Shown one piece after another: positions 30,171-41,998 of a stretch of 64,000 bases of DNA. How positions within the stretch are numbered: position 1 is the first letter of the stretch; each line of letters starts with the position of its first letter. The translations under genes and the position numbers were made by a program. The DNA is from Pseudomonas syringae (GTDB lineage Bacteria; Pseudomonadota; Gammaproteobacteria; Pseudomonadales; Pseudomonadaceae). The stretch spans positions 83,201 to 147,200 of the forward strand of contig NZ_WKCB01000005.1 of NCBI RefSeq assembly GCF_021606685.1, given 5' to 3'. The notes under the pieces are model-generated. The model was not told the origin of the DNA. It saw only the letters and a program-made list of their open reading frames with translations, and ran no database searches.

Positions 30171-30637
30171 TGCAAAACCGCACTGTGGAAATCGGTGTCG
30201 GCCTTTTCTTGCTGGCTGGCATCCTGGCTTTACTGTTGCTGGCCCTGCGAGTCAGTGGCCTGTCGGCCAGCCCCAACGCCGATACTTATAAACTTTACGC
30301 GTACTTCGACAATATCGCCGGTTTGACTGTCAGAGCTAAAGTGACCATGGCCGGTGTAACCATCGGCAAGGTCACGGCAATCGATCTGGATCGCGACAGC
30401 TTCACCGGGCGAGTGACCATGCAACTGGACAAGAAGGTAGATAACCTGCCGACCGACTCCACTGCATCTATCCTCACTGCGGGTCTGCTGGGCGAGAAGT
30501 ACATCGGTGTCAGCGTGGGTGGGGAAACAGCCCTGCTCAAGGATGGCTCGACAATCCACGACACACAGTCGTCGTTGGTACTTGAAGACTTGATCGGTAA
30601 ATTCCTGCTCAATACGGTCAATAAAGACGCCAAATGA
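30170..30637 (+). CDS. mlaD: Mla MCE-domain protein MlaD
   Basis: 155 residues: an N-terminal membrane helix (VGLFLLAGILALLLLALRV) and one MCE domain (about residues 40-120) that hexamerises in the periplasm to form a lipid tunnel. It overlaps the mlaE stop. Confidence 0.97.
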   Translation: MQNRTVEIGVGLFLLAGILALLLLALRVSGLSASPNADTYKLYAYFDNIAGLTVRAKVTMAGVTIGKVTAIDLDRDSFTGRVTMQLDKKVDNLPTDSTASILTAGLLGEKYIGVSVGGETALLKDGSTIHDTQSSLVLEDLIGKFLLNTVNKDAK

Positions 30638-30648
30638 GGAATCTGTAC

Positions 30649-31296
30649 ATGATCTCTACCTTGCGACGTGGCCTCCTGGTACTGCTGGCAGCGCTGCCGT
30701 TGATGGCCAACGCAGCAGGTTCTGCCCACGAACTGGTGCAGGACACGACTAACAAGATGTTGGCTGACCTGTCGGCCAACAAGGAAAAGTACAAGCAAGA
30801 CCCGAGTCAGTTCTATAACGCGCTCAATACCATTGTCGGTCCGGTGGTCGATGCCGAAGGCATTTCCCGCAGCATCATGACGGTCAAGTATTCGCGCAAG
30901 GCGACGCCGGCGCAGATGCAGACCTTCCAGGAAAACTTCAAGAAAGGCCTGTTCCAGTTCTACGGCAACGCGCTGCTCGAGTACAACAACCAGGGCATTA
31001 CCGTTGCGCCAGCTGGCGACGAGTCGGGTGATCGCACCAGCGTCAACATGAGCGTCAAAGGCAACAACGGTGCCGTCTACCCTGTGCAGTACACGCTGGA
31101 GAAGATCAACGGCGAGTGGAAGCTGCGCAACGTGATCATCAACGGCATCAACATCGGCAAGCTGTTCCGTGACCAGTTCGCCGACGCCATGCAGCGCAAT
31201 GGCAACGACCTCGACAAAACCATCAATGGTTGGGCCGGTGAAGTGGCCAAGGCCAAGGAAGAAACCGATAAAGCTGCCGGGAAGCCTGCGCAATGA
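30649..31296 (+). CDS. mlaC: Periplasmic phospholipid-binding protein MlaC
   Basis: 215 residues with a Sec signal peptide (MISTLRRGLLVLLAALPLMANAAG). MlaC shuttles phospholipid between MlaA and the MlaFEDB complex. Two starts are possible: ATG 30634 overlaps the mlaD stop, and ATG 30649 has GAGGA nine bases upstream and gives a cleaner signal peptide, so the latter is chosen. It overlaps mlaB by four bases. Confidence 0.95.
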   Translation: MISTLRRGLLVLLAALPLMANAAGSAHELVQDTTNKMLADLSANKEKYKQDPSQFYNALNTIVGPVVDAEGISRSIMTVKYSRKATPAQMQTFQENFKKGLFQFYGNALLEYNNQGITVAPAGDESGDRTSVNMSVKGNNGAVYPVQYTLEKINGEWKLRNVIINGINIGKLFRDQFADAMQRNGNDLDKTINGWAGEVAKAKEETDKAAGKPAQ

Positions 31297-31598
31297 CCGA
31301 GTCGGCTGTTCGTCTCGGCGAAGCCGGCGAGCTGTTGATCAGCGGCGTGCTGGATTACCGCTCCGGGCCTGACCTGCGTAAGCAGGGCCAGACCCTGATC
31401 AAGACCAGCACCGCCCCAACGCTGGTGCTGGATTGCTCGGCGGTGACCAAGTCCAGCAGCGTCGGGTTGTCGTTGCTGCTGTGCTTTATGCGTGATGCCC
31501 AGGCGGCCAGAAAGCCGGTGAGCATCCGTGCATTGCCTGAAGACATGCGCGAAATTGCCCAGGTTTCGGGTTTGACCGAGCTGTTGGCGCACCCTTAA
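31293..31598 (+). CDS. mlaB: STAS-domain protein MlaB
   Basis: 101 residues, a single STAS domain (LVLDCSAVTKSSSVGLSLLL). It binds MlaF and is needed for ATPase activity and assembly of the complex. It overlaps the mlaC stop (ATGA) and is followed by a terminator. Confidence 0.95.
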   Translation: MTESAVRLGEAGELLISGVLDYRSGPDLRKQGQTLIKTSTAPTLVLDCSAVTKSSSVGLSLLLCFMRDAQAARKPVSIRALPEDMREIAQVSGLTELLAHP

Positions 31599-31612
31599 TA
31601 CACATTATTGAG

Positions 31613-31665
31613 AAGCCCCCCGTCAGAGTCCTGCTATGCGGGGTTCGCAGGCGCGGGGCTTTTTT
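31613..31665 (+). terminator. Terminator after mlaB
   Basis: agcccc (31614-31619) pairs with ggggct (31655-31660), followed by TTTTT. The loop is long and contains a possible inner helix (tgcgggg / cgcag region). Confidence 0.65.
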
Positions 31666-31711
31666 GTATGATGTGCGACCCGCGCGCACTGGGCGCCGAT
31701 AGAGGTTGAGC

Positions 31712-33240
<1,529 letters not shown>

Positions 33241-33265
33241 CCCCGGGCTGCAAACACTGTCACTC

Positions 33266-33368
33266 TGGCGAGCGGGCTTGTCGAGTCGTCGCACCGCCGC
33301 GTAGGGTTGCGTAGCGACCCTAAAAATGGGACTGCTACGCAGTCCAACGCGGGCAAGCCCGCTCGCCA
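33266..33368. repeat. Structured REP-type element between murA and hisG
   Basis: Outer arms tggcgagcgggcttg (33266-33280) and caagcccgctcgcca (33354-33368) are perfectly complementary. Inside are two further hairpins (gggt-tgcgtagcg-accc at 33304-33320 and ggactgc-tac-gcagtcc at 33329-33345). It belongs to a different REP subtype from the other elements. Confidence 0.85.
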
Positions 33369-33498
33369 CGGGTCTGTGTTTGTTGTTACCTGAGCTGTTA
33401 CTGAATTTGTTTCAAATCGAGGCTGTAATGGCCTCGATCTGTGTCTGGCGCCGTTTGCGACTGGACAGCAATAGCCTGATGAAGGACTGACGTTTCCC

Positions 33499-34134
33499 AT
33501 GTTGACCATCGCACTGTCCAAGGGCCGCATCCTTGACGACACTTTGCCGCTTCTGGCTGAAGCGGGCATCGTGCCAACCGAGAATCCGGACAAGAGCCGC
33601 AAGCTGATCATCCCCACGACCCAGGACGACGTTCGCCTGCTGATCGTACGGGCTACCGACGTGCCGACTTACGTTGAGCATGGCGCGGCCGACCTGGGCG
33701 TCGCCGGTAAAGACGTGCTGATGGAGTACGGTGGCCAGGGCCTCTACGAGCCGCTGGACCTGCGCATTGCTTTGTGCAAATTGATGACCGCCGGCCGTGT
33801 CGGTGACGTCGAGCCCAAAGGCCGTCTGCGCGTGGCCACCAAGTTCGTCAACGTCGCCAAGCGCTACTACGCCGAGCAAGGCCGTCAGGTCGACATCATC
33901 AAGCTGTACGGCTCGATGGAGCTGGCGCCGCTGATCGGCCTGGCCGACAAGATCATCGACGTGGTCGACACCGGCAACACCCTGCGTGCCAACGGTCTCG
34001 AGCCTCAGGATTTCATTGCCGACATCAGCTCCCGCCTGATCGTCAACAAAGCTTCGATGAAGATGCAACATGCCCGTATCCAGGCGTTGATCGACACCCT
34101 GCGCACCGCAGTGGAGTCGCGACACCGCGGTTGA
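33499..34134 (+). CDS. hisG: ATP phosphoribosyltransferase catalytic subunit, short form
   Basis: 211 residues. This is the short HisG, which lacks the C-terminal ACT-like regulatory domain and works as an octamer with HisZ; no hisZ is in this window. Conserved blocks include [13 protein letters not shown] and [14 protein letters not shown]. It catalyses the first step of histidine synthesis. Confidence 0.97.
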   Translation: MLTIALSKGRILDDTLPLLAEAGIVPTENPDKSRKLIIPTTQDDVRLLIVRATDVPTYVEHGAADLGVAGKDVLMEYGGQGLYEPLDLRIALCKLMTAGRVGDVEPKGRLRVATKFVNVAKRYYAEQGRQVDIIKLYGSMELAPLIGLADKIIDVVDTGNTLRANGLEPQDFIADISSRLIVNKASMKMQHARIQALIDTLRTAVESRHRG

Positions 34135-34141
34135 CCTACCT

Positions 34142-34161
34142 GCGTAGCTGAAAAGCTACGC
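34142..34161 (+). other. GNRA-loop hairpin between hisG and hisD
   Basis: gcgtagct-gaaa-agctacgc forms a perfect 8-base-pair stem with a GAAA tetraloop, eight bases after the hisG stop. No T tract follows, so it is unlikely to be a simple terminator. It may affect mRNA stability or the hisG:hisD ratio. Confidence 0.6.
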
Positions 34162-34262
34162 CCGTCTATCCGCCTCATAGCCAGAATTCTCAGGTGCCCA
34201 AGCGGAAACGACTGCTAGTTTAGGGCGCCTGAGTTTTTGCCAATTCTATTGAGGCCCTCGCT

Positions 34263-35585
34263 ATGACCACGTCCACTGCAATTGCCCGACTCAACGCTGC
34301 CGACCCGGATTTCGCCCATCATCTGGATCATCTGCTGAGCTGGGAAAGCGTGTCCGACGACTCGGTCAACCAGCGGGTGCTCGACATCATCAAGGCCGTG
34401 CGCGAGCGCGGTGATGCGGCGCTGGTGGACTTCACCCGCCAGTTCGACGGCCTCGACGTGGCGTCGATGTCGGACCTGATCCTGCCCCGCGAACGCCTGG
34501 AGCTGGCCCTGACGCGCATCACCGCGCCCCAGCGCGAAGCCCTGGAAGTGGCGGCGGCGCGCGTGCGCAGCTATCACGAAAAACAGAAACAGGATTCCTG
34601 GAGCTACACCGAGGCCGACGGCACCGTGCTGGGCCAGAAGGTCACGCCGCTGGACCGCGCCGGGCTGTACGTGCCCGGCGGTAAAGCTTCCTACCCGTCA
34701 TCGGTATTGATGAACGCCATCCCTGCCAAGGTGGCGGGCGTGACTGAAGTGGTCATGGTGGTGCCGACCCCGCGTGGTGAAATCAATGAGTTGGTACTGG
34801 CCGCCGCCTGCATCGCCGGGGTCGACCGCGTGTTTACCATTGGTGGTGCGCAAGCCGTTGCAGCCCTGGCCTATGGCACCGAAAGCGTACCCAAGGTTGA
34901 TAAAGTGGTGGGCCCGGGCAACATCTATGTCGCCACCGCCAAGCGCCATGTGTTTGGCCAGGTGGGTATCGACATGATCGCCGGCCCCTCGGAAATCCTC
35001 GTGGTGTGCGACGGCCAGACCGACCCGGACTGGATCGCCATGGACCTGTTCTCGCAGGCCGAGCACGACGAAGACGCCCAGGCGATTCTGGTCAGCCCGG
35101 ACGCCGAGTTCCTCGACAAGGTGGCCGCCAGCATCGATAAGTTGCTGCCGACCATGGACCGTGCCGAGATCATCGAGAAGTCGATCAATGGCCGGGGTGC
35201 GCTGATCCTCGTGCGTGACATGGAGCAGGCTATCGAAGTGGCCAACCGCATTGCGCCGGAGCACCTGGAGTTGTCGGTAGCTGACCCACAAGCCTGGCTG
35301 CCGTCGATTCGCCACGCGGGTGCGATCTTCATGGGCCGCCACACCAGCGAAGCGCTGGGCGACTACTGCGCAGGCCCGAACCACGTGCTGCCGACCTCCG
35401 GCACCGCGCGTTTCTCGTCGCCGCTGGGGGTGTATGACTTCCAGAAGCGTTCGTCGATCATTTTCTGCTCGCCACAGGGTGCTTCCGAACTGGGCAAGAC
35501 CGCCTCGGTGCTGGCCCGTGGTGAATCCCTGAGCGCCCACGCCCGCAGCGCCGAGTACCGCATCCTTGAAGAGAAGGGGAACTGA
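34263..35585 (+). CDS. hisD: Histidinol dehydrogenase
   Basis: 440 residues. Conserved blocks include [41 protein letters not shown] and [14 protein letters not shown]. It is Zn2+-dependent and performs the last two oxidations to histidine. The preceding 128 bases hold the hisG-hisD hairpin. hisC starts three bases after its stop. Confidence 0.98.
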   Translation: MTTSTAIARLNAADPDFAHHLDHLLSWESVSDDSVNQRVLDIIKAVRERGDAALVDFTRQFDGLDVASMSDLILPRERLELALTRITAPQREALEVAAARVRSYHEKQKQDSWSYTEADGTVLGQKVTPLDRAGLYVPGGKASYPSSVLMNAIPAKVAGVTEVVMVVPTPRGEINELVLAAACIAGVDRVFTIGGAQAVAALAYGTESVPKVDKVVGPGNIYVATAKRHVFGQVGIDMIAGPSEILVVCDGQTDPDWIAMDLFSQAEHDEDAQAILVSPDAEFLDKVAASIDKLLPTMDRAEIIEKSINGRGALILVRDMEQAIEVANRIAPEHLELSVADPQAWLPSIRHAGAIFMGRHTSEALGDYCAGPNHVLPTSGTARFSSPLGVYDFQKRSSIIFCSPQGASELGKTASVLARGESLSAHARSAEYRILEEKGN

Positions 35586-35588
35586 GAC

Positions 35589-36641
35589 ATGAGCAAATTC
35601 TGGAGCCCTTTCGTCAAGGACCTCGTGCCTTACGTGCCCGGCGAGCAGCCAAAACTGACCAAACTGGTCAAGCTCAACACCAATGAAAACCCCTACGGCC
35701 CGTCGCCCAAGGCATTGGCGGCGATGCAGGCCGAGCTGAATGACAACCTGCGTTTGTACCCGGACCCCAACAGCGACCTGCTCAAGCAGGCCGTGGCCAA
35801 GTATTACGGGATCGACGCCGGCAAGGTGTTCCTCGGCAACGGTTCCGATGAAGTCTTGGCGCATATCTTCCATGGCCTGTTCCAGCACGATTTGCCGCTG
35901 CTGTTTCCGGACATCAGCTACAGCTTTTATCCGGTTTACTGCGGCCTCTATGGCATCAAGTCTGACCCGGTGCCACTGGACGAGCAGTTCCAGATTCGCG
36001 TGGCCGACTACGCCAAGCCCAACGGTGGGATCATCTTCCCCAACCCGAACGCGCCCACCGGCTGCGTGCTGGCGCTGGAGGCGGTGGAGCAGATCCTCAA
36101 GGCCAGCCCGGATTCGGTGGTGGTGGTCGATGAGGCCTATATCGACTTCGGCGGCGACACCGCCATCAGCCTGGTGGACCGCTACCCGAACCTGCTGGTG
36201 ACCCAGACCCTGTCCAAATCGCGCTCACTGGCCGGTTTGCGCGTGGGCCTGGCCGTGGGCCACCCGGACCTGATCGAGGCGCTGGAGCGGGTCAAGAACA
36301 GCTTCAACTCCTACCCGCTGGATCGCCTGGCGATTGTCGGCGCGGCGGCGGCGTTCGAAGACCGTGAGTACTTCGAGAAGACTTGCCAACAGGTGATCGA
36401 CAGCCGCAACCAGTTGGTTGCCCAACTGGAAGGTAAGGGCTTTGAAGTATTGCCATCGGCCGCCAACTTCATCTTTGCCCGTCACTCACAGCATGACGCG
36501 GCGGGTTTGGCTGCGAAGCTGCGTGAGCAGGGCGTGATTGTGCGGCACTTCAAGCAGGCGCGGATTGCCCAGTTCCTGCGGATCAGCATCGGTACGCCGG
36601 AGCAGAACCAGGCGCTGATTGATGGGCTTGGCGAGCTCTAG
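35589..36641 (+). CDS. hisC: Histidinol-phosphate aminotransferase
   Basis: 350 residues, class I/II PLP aminotransferase. The PLP-binding lysine is in [14 protein letters not shown] (about residue 210); NPNAPTG and DEAYIDF are other active-site motifs. It lies directly after hisD and is followed by a REPIN that may also act as terminator. Confidence 0.97.
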   Translation: MSKFWSPFVKDLVPYVPGEQPKLTKLVKLNTNENPYGPSPKALAAMQAELNDNLRLYPDPNSDLLKQAVAKYYGIDAGKVFLGNGSDEVLAHIFHGLFQHDLPLLFPDISYSFYPVYCGLYGIKSDPVPLDEQFQIRVADYAKPNGGIIFPNPNAPTGCVLALEAVEQILKASPDSVVVVDEAYIDFGGDTAISLVDRYPNLLVTQTLSKSRSLAGLRVGLAVGHPDLIEALERVKNSFNSYPLDRLAIVGAAAAFEDREYFEKTCQQVIDSRNQLVAQLEGKGFEVLPSAANFIFARHSQHDAAGLAAKLREQGVIVRHFKQARIAQFLRISIGTPEQNQALIDGLGEL

Positions 36642-36666
36642 GCGTTAGACCTTTATTGGCTTGACG

Positions 36667-36744
36667 GGCCTCATCGCGGGCAAGCCCGGCTCCCACATTG
36701 GAATGTATTTCCCTGTGGGAGCCGGGCTTGCCCGCGATGAGGCC
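36667..36744. repeat. REPIN with perfect 31-bp arms between hisC and uraA
   Basis: Arms 36667-36697 and 36714-36744 are perfect inverted repeats separated by 16 bases, with REP core gtgggagccgggcttgcccg. It lies between convergent genes and could fold into a very stable cruciform or serve as a bidirectional transcription barrier. Confidence 0.93.
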
Positions 36745-36762
36745 ATCAGCAACACCGCATCG

Positions 36763-38037
36763 TTACAGCAACGGCTCATCCGGCTTCTTGTTCTTCCAGC
36801 CATCATTGCCCGGCAGCAGCAGGTTCAAACCAATCGCCACCACCGCGCACAGGGCGATGCCCTTGAGGCCGAAGTCATCCGGGCCGGTGCCGGTACCCAC
36901 CAGCACACCGCCAATCCCGAACACCAGGGTCACCGACACAATCACCAGATTGCGCGCCTCACCGAGGTCGATCTTGTGGCGGATCAACGTGTTCATGCCG
37001 ACGGCCGCAATCGAGCCGAACAGCAGGCACAGAATCCCGCCCATCACCGGCACTGGAATGCTTTGCAGCAGGGCGCCGAACTTGCCGATAAACGCCAGGC
37101 TGATGGCGAATACCGCCGCCCAGGTCATGATTTTCGGGTTGTAGTTCTTGGTCAGCATCACTGCGCCGGTCACTTCGGCGTAGGTGGTGTTCGGCGGGCC
37201 GCCAAACAGGCCAGCTGCCGTGGTGGCGATGCCGTCACCCAGCAACGTGCGGTGCAGGCCCGGCTTCTTGAGGTAGTCGCGACCGGTCACGCTGCCCACC
37301 GCAATTACCCCGCCGATATGTTCGATCGCCGGGGCCAGGGCCACCGGTACGATAAACAGGATCGCCTGCCAGTTGAATTCCGGCGCGGTGAAGTGGGGCA
37401 GGGCGAACCACGGCGCAGCGGCGATCTTCGCCGTGTCGACCACGCCAAAGTAGAACGACATGGCAAAGCCCACCAGCACGCCGGAGATGATCGGCACCAG
37501 GCGGAAAATGCCCTTGCCGAACACCGCCACGATCAACGTGGTCAGCAGCGCCGGCATCGAGATCAGCATCGCCGTCTGGTAATGGATCAGCTCGGCACCG
37601 TCGCCGGACTTGCCCATCGCCATGTTGGCGGCAATGGGCGCCATGGCCAGGCCGATGGAGATGATCACCGGCCCGATCACCACCGGCGGCAGCAGTCGGT
37701 CGATAAAACCGGTGCCTTTGATCTTCACGGCCAGGCCCAGGAAGGTATAGACGAAACCGGCCGCCATCACCCCGCCCATGGTCGCCGCGAGGCCGAACTG
37801 GCCCTTGGCGAGGATGATCGGGGTAATGAAGGCGAAGCTCGAGGCCAGGAACACCGGCACCTGCCGCCCTGTCACCACTTGGAACAGCAGCGTGCCCAAA
37901 CCGGCGGTAAACAGTGCAACGTTTGGATCAAGACCTGTGATCAGCGGCATCAACACCAGCGCGCCAAATGCCACGAAGAGCATTTGTGCGCCAGACAGGA
38001 TCTGGCGCCAAAGCGGGTCGTTGAATTCATCCTGCAT
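36763..38037 (-). CDS. uraA: Uracil permease, NCS2 family
   Basis: 424 residues with about 14 membrane segments, UraA/NCS2 fold. Conserved segments include AIEHIGGVIAVGSVTGRDYLKKPGLHRTLLGDG and FGGPPNTTYAEVTGAV. It imports uracil with protons. It starts two bases after the upp stop, so uptake and salvage are cotranscribed. Confidence 0.96.
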   Translation of the reverse strand: MQDEFNDPLWRQILSGAQMLFVAFGALVLMPLITGLDPNVALFTAGLGTLLFQVVTGRQVPVFLASSFAFITPIILAKGQFGLAATMGGVMAAGFVYTFLGLAVKIKGTGFIDRLLPPVVIGPVIISIGLAMAPIAANMAMGKSGDGAELIHYQTAMLISMPALLTTLIVAVFGKGIFRLVPIISGVLVGFAMSFYFGVVDTAKIAAAPWFALPHFTAPEFNWQAILFIVPVALAPAIEHIGGVIAVGSVTGRDYLKKPGLHRTLLGDGIATTAAGLFGGPPNTTYAEVTGAVMLTKNYNPKIMTWAAVFAISLAFIGKFGALLQSIPVPVMGGILCLLFGSIAAVGMNTLIRHKIDLGEARNLVIVSVTLVFGIGGVLVGTGTGPDDFGLKGIALCAVVAIGLNLLLPGNDGWKNKKPDEPLL

Positions 38038-38039
38038 GC

Positions 38040-38678
38040 TTACGCGTCCTTCTGCTTGGTGCCGAAGATCTTGTCACCGGCATCGCCCAGGCCTGGGATG
38101 ATGTAACCGTGTTCGTTCAGGCGCTCGTCGATGGAGGCGGTGTAGATCTGCACGTCCGGGTGGGCTTTTTCGACGGCGGCGATGCCTTCGGGCGCGGCCA
38201 CCAGCACCATGGCGCGGATGTCCTTGCAACCGGCTTTCTTGAGCAGGTCGATGGTGGCGACCATGGAACTGCCGGTGGCGAGCATCGGGTCGATGATCAT
38301 GGCCAGGCGCTCGTCGATTTCCGGGACGAGTTTTTCCAGGTAGGTGTGGGCCTGCAACGTTTCTTCATTGCGGGCCACGCCCACGGCGCTGACCTTGGCG
38401 CCCGGAATCAGGCTGAGGACGCCTTCGAGCATGCCGATACCGGCGCGCAGGATCGGCACCACGGTGATTTTCTTACCGGCGATTTTTTCCACCTGGACGG
38501 GACCGGCCCAACCGGGGATCTCGTAGTTTTCCAGCGGCAAATCTTTGGTGGCTTCGTAAGTGAGCAGCGCTCCGACTTCCTGAGCAAGCTCACGGAAATT
38601 CTTCGTGCTGATGTCGGCGCGGCGCATAAGGCCGAGTTTGTGTCGGATCAGCGGGTGGCGGATCTCGCGAGTGGGCAT
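38040..38678 (-). CDS. upp: Uracil phosphoribosyltransferase
   Basis: 212 residues. The start [19 protein letters not shown] is the family N-terminus. The PRPP-binding motif is in [19 protein letters not shown], and the uracil-binding C-terminus is [14 protein letters not shown]. It converts uracil and PRPP to UMP. An upstream ATG eight codons earlier is less likely. Confidence 0.98.
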   Translation of the reverse strand: MPTREIRHPLIRHKLGLMRRADISTKNFRELAQEVGALLTYEATKDLPLENYEIPGWAGPVQVEKIAGKKITVVPILRAGIGMLEGVLSLIPGAKVSAVGVARNEETLQAHTYLEKLVPEIDERLAMIIDPMLATGSSMVATIDLLKKAGCKDIRAMVLVAAPEGIAAVEKAHPDVQIYTASIDERLNEHGYIIPGLGDAGDKIFGTKQKDA

Positions 38679-38842
38679 GGGAAAGGCTCCGGCGGCGGGC
38701 AAAAAAACCGGCCTAGATTAATCTATCCGAGGGTGTTGTCCTATAGACATCTAGTACGTTAGTCCATTAAGGCTTGCTCGGAGCGCATGAGAAGCGTACC
38801 TTCGCCCGCTTTTCTTGCCACAGCACCCCCTTGGAGAGCGCT

Positions 38843-39400
38843 ATGTCCGCTGATCTCGAGCATATCCGTCAAATCATGCGCGAGGCTGACTGCCTGTACA
38901 CCGAAGCGCAAGTCGAAGAAGCGATCGCCAAGGTTGGCGCACACATCACCCGCGAAATGGCCGACACCAACCCGGTGGTTTTCTGCGTGATGAACGGTGG
39001 TCTGATTTTCGCCGGCAAATTGCTGACGCATCTGCAATTCCCGTTGGAAGCGTCCTACCTGCACGCCACCCGTTATCGCAACGAAACCACCGGCGGCGAT
39101 CTGTTCTGGAAGGCCAAGCCGGAAGTCTCGTTCATTGACCGTGACGTGCTGATCATCGACGACATCCTCGATGAAGGTCATACCCTGGGTGCAATCATCG
39201 ACTTCTGCAAACACGCCGGCGCGCGCAACGTGCACACCGCCGTGCTGATCGACAAAGACCACGACCGCAAGGCCCGTCCGGACCTCAAAGCCGATTACGT
39301 TGGCCTGCCGTGCATCGACCGCTATATCTTCGGTTATGGCATGGATTACAAAGGTTACTGGCGCAACGCCAATGGGATCTTCGCCGTCAAAGGCATGTGA
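38843..39400 (+). CDS. hpt: Hypoxanthine-guanine phosphoribosyltransferase
   Basis: 185 residues. The PRPP motif VLIIDDILDEGHTL (about residue 105) is intact. It salvages hypoxanthine and guanine to IMP and GMP. It is divergent from upp across 164 bases. The start MSADLEHIRQIMREADCLYT is preceded by TTGGAGAGC. Confidence 0.95.
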   Translation: MSADLEHIRQIMREADCLYTEAQVEEAIAKVGAHITREMADTNPVVFCVMNGGLIFAGKLLTHLQFPLEASYLHATRYRNETTGGDLFWKAKPEVSFIDRDVLIIDDILDEGHTLGAIIDFCKHAGARNVHTAVLIDKDHDRKARPDLKADYVGLPCIDRYIFGYGMDYKGYWRNANGIFAVKGM

Positions 39401-39460
39401 TCCCGGCCCGGCGCAGGGTTGTCATGCTATCGTGCTTGGCCCCTGCGTCTGGAGCTGTTC

Positions 39461-39940
39461 ATGAGCCTGTTGATTCGCACGTGCGCCGCCCTGGCGCTGA
39501 CCCTCAGCCTGCCGCTGGCAGCTGCCCCCTTGCACAGCCAGTTCCTGCCGCCGGATGACCTGACCCTGCGCGCCGAAACCCCCGACCAGCAGCAATTGCT
39601 GCAAGTCACCGAGTACGCGGTAGTGGTGGGTAACCAGCGCCAATCCAACCAGCAGCCGATCCCGGTGACCTCGCCGTTGATGATCCGCCTCAAGGGCAAG
39701 CCCTTGAACAAAGGCGCAAGCATTGCCCAGGTGGTGCTCAATTTCGATGCCGAAAGCAAAAGCCTGAAAAAGCCGGTATTCGACGACAACAGCAAAACCC
39801 TGACCTTGTCCTACCCGATGACGCAGTACCGCGTGATCGTCGACCTGCTGCGCAACGACACGGTGTACGTGCAGTTCCTCAGTTATGCCAACGGGCATAT
39901 CTGGGCAGACCTGCACACCGGCGCTGTGCGTACAAAATAG
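39461..39940 (+). CDS. Uncharacterised exported protein
   Basis: 159 residues with a Sec signal peptide (MSLLIRTCAALALTLSLPLAAA). The mature part is predicted beta-rich with no motif I recognise. GGAG precedes the ATG at 39461 (a TTG 14 codons upstream is rejected). The neighbours are hpt upstream and a REPIN downstream. The order uraA-upp-hpt-this gene is conserved in pseudomonads as far as I recall. Confidence 0.8.
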   Translation: MSLLIRTCAALALTLSLPLAAAPLHSQFLPPDDLTLRAETPDQQQLLQVTEYAVVVGNQRQSNQQPIPVTSPLMIRLKGKPLNKGASIAQVVLNFDAESKSLKKPVFDDNSKTLTLSYPMTQYRVIVDLLRNDTVYVQFLSYANGHIWADLHTGAVRTK

Positions 39941-39959
39941 CCACAACACTCAAGATCAA

Positions 39960-40052
39960 AATGTGGGAGGGGGCTTGCCCCCGATAGCGGTATGTCAGCA
40001 ATACATTAGCTGGCTGATACACCGCAATCGGGGGCAAGCCCCCTCCCACATT
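39960..40052. repeat. REPIN, GGGGGCTTGCCCCC type
   Basis: Arms around 39962-39990 and 40022-40050 are complementary with one mismatch and share the core of the element at 516-604. Confidence 0.9.
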
Positions 40053-40132
40053 GGATCTCCGGTGCTTTCGAAGCTTGCACGCCGCAGGTAGACTTCAACC
40101 CCCGTGTAAATGTCTGCAGGCTGGAGTCGGTA

Positions 40133-40420
40133 ATGCGTAAAGATAAGAAACAGGTGATTGGTGACGAGATCGGCGACGATCAGATCAAGTTGTTCCTGGA
40201 CTTTGAGCCGGTCGACGCAACCTCACCGTCTCTGCACAAACTGATCAAGGCCTACCGTGGCCTGCGTATCGACGACTTCGAGCGCTTCCTGGGCTTTTTC
40301 AAGGAAGCCGGCCTGGACCTGGATGGCAAGGACGAGCATGGCCAGACCTTCGTCGAGCTGATCAAGGACCAGCGCAATGCCGATGAGTACATCGAGTTGA
40401 TCAAAAACGCCCGCGGCTGA
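40133..40420 (+). CDS. Small conserved PA4642-type protein
   Basis: 95 residues, acidic and basic helices, no signal peptide. It starts MRKDKKQVIGDEIGDDQIKLF. The function is unknown. The pattern GLRIDDFERFLGFFKEAGLDLDG followed by GQTFVELIKDQRNADEYIELI looks like a small helical domain. It is convergent with mqo and shares its terminator. Confidence 0.85.
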   Translation: MRKDKKQVIGDEIGDDQIKLFLDFEPVDATSPSLHKLIKAYRGLRIDDFERFLGFFKEAGLDLDGKDEHGQTFVELIKDQRNADEYIELIKNARG

Positions 40421-40432
40421 TTGCCCGAGGCA

Positions 40433-40476
40433 TAAAAAAACGCCCCGTTCTCATCACGAGAACGGGGCGTTTTTTA
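40433..40476. terminator. Bidirectional terminator between the 95-residue gene and mqo
   Basis: A 12-base-pair stem (cgccccgttctc / gagaacggggcg) is flanked by seven A on the left and six T on the right. Confidence 0.95.
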
Positions 40477-40489
40477 TCGCGTCACGACC

Positions 40490-41998
40490 TCAAGCGTAGC
40501 TCTCGGTCTCGGCGGCAGGTTCAACCAGCTCGAGGCTGATGTTGTTCTGCGCGTTGATCTTGCGGTACAGCTCGGCATCCGTCTCCAGGACCTTTTCCCG
40601 CGCCGGGAAGATCTCGTGCAGCTTGGTCGCCCACTCGCCTGCAGCCTTCTCGGGGAAGCAACGCTCGATCAGTTCGAGCATGATCGAAACAGTCACCGAA
40701 GCACCCGGAGACGCACCCAGCAGCGCCGCCAGCGAACCGTCCTTGGCCGCGACCAGCTCGGTACCAAATTGCAGCACGCCGCCTTTTTTCGGGTCTTTCT
40801 TGATGATCTGCACCCGTTGGCCGGCCACTTCCAGGCGCCAGTCTTCGGCTTTCGCTTCAGGGTAGAAGCGGCGCAGGGACTCCAAGCGCTGTTCCATCGA
40901 TTGGCGCACTTCGCTGACCAGGTACTTGGTCAGGTCCATGTTGTCGCGGGCCACGGCCAGCATCGGGCCGATGTTGCCGGCGCGAATCGACAGCGGCAGG
41001 TCCAGGAACGAGCCGTACTTGAGGAACTTGGTGGTGAAGCCTGCGTATGGCCCGAACAGCAGCGATTTCTTGCCATCGACCACGCGGGTGTCCAGGTGCG
41101 GCACGGACATCGGTGGCGAGCCCACGGCAGCCTGGCTGTAGACCTTGGCCTGGTGGTGCTTGACCACGTCCGGGTTGTCGCAGCGCAGCCACTGGCCACT
41201 GACCGGGAAGCCGCCAAAGCCTTTGCTTTCTTCGATGCCCGAAGCCTGCAGCAGCGGCAGGGCTGCGCCACCGGCGCCGAGGAACACGAACTTGGCGTCC
41301 ACTTCGCGGGTATTGCCGCTATTGACGTCCTTGATGCTCACGGTCCAGCCCGCGCCGTTGCGCTTGAGGCCGGTGACGCGCTTGTGGTACTTGACCTGCG
41401 CGTCCGGCGAGCTGATCAGGTGACCGAGCAACTGGTTGGTCAGTGCGCCGAAGTTGACGTCGGTGCCGTTCATCACGCGGGTGGCGGCGATTTTTTCGTC
41501 GAGCGGGCGGCCCGGCATCATCAGCGGCATCCACTCGGCCATCTCATTACGGTCTTCGGTGTAGTGCATGTCCGAAAACGCGTGGTGCCGGCTGAGGGAT
41601 TCAAAGCGCTTCTTGAGGAAGTCCACGCCTTTCTCGCCCTGCACGAAGCTCAGGTGCGGCACCGGGCTGATAAAGGACTTGGACGAGCCAAAGGTGCCTT
41701 TTTTGGTCAGGTACGCCCAGAACTGCTTCGACACCTCGAACTGGGTGTTGATGTGCACGGCTTTTTTGATGTCGATGGAGCCATCGGCCGCCTGCGGGGT
41801 GTAGTTCAGCTCACACAGCCCGGCGTGACCGGTACCGGCGTTGTTCCACGGGTTGGAACTTTCCGCGGCACCCGAGTCCATCAGCTCAACGACTTCCAGC
41901 TTGAGGCCGGGGTCGAGCTCTTTGAGCAGCACGGCCAGGGTGGCACTCATGATGCCGGCCCCTACCAGAACTACGTCGACTGCTTCGTTATGCGCCAT
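40490..41998 (-). CDS. mqo: Malate:quinone oxidoreductase
   Basis: 502 residues. The FAD-binding motif [17 protein letters not shown] is at the N-terminus, and [16 protein letters not shown] and [17 protein letters not shown] follow. It is a membrane-associated flavoenzyme that oxidises malate to oxaloacetate and reduces the quinone pool, as usual in pseudomonads. TTGGAG precedes the ATG. A possible 58-codon leader frame ends exactly at the base before the ATG. Confidence 0.97.
   Translation of the reverse strand: MAHNEAVDVVLVGAGIMSATLAVLLKELDPGLKLEVVELMDSGAAESSNPWNNAGTGHAGLCELNYTPQAADGSIDIKKAVHINTQFEVSKQFWAYLTKKGTFGSSKSFISPVPHLSFVQGEKGVDFLKKRFESLSRHHAFSDMHYTEDRNEMAEWMPLMMPGRPLDEKIAATRVMNGTDVNFGALTNQLLGHLISSPDAQVKYHKRVTGLKRNGAGWTVSIKDVNSGNTREVDAKFVFLGAGGAALPLLQASGIEESKGFGGFPVSGQWLRCDNPDVVKHHQAKVYSQAAVGSPPMSVPHLDTRVVDGKKSLLFGPYAGFTTKFLKYGSFLDLPLSIRAGNIGPMLAVARDNMDLTKYLVSEVRQSMEQRLESLRRFYPEAKAEDWRLEVAGQRVQIIKKDPKKGGVLQFGTELVAAKDGSLAALLGASPGASVTVSIMLELIERCFPEKAAGEWATKLHEIFPAREKVLETDAELYRKINAQNNISLELVEPAAETESYA

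Noticed and set aside
33241..33498. A possible histidine-operon leader/attenuator before hisG
   Set aside because: No short frame rich in histidine codons is present; the structure is explained by a REP-type element.
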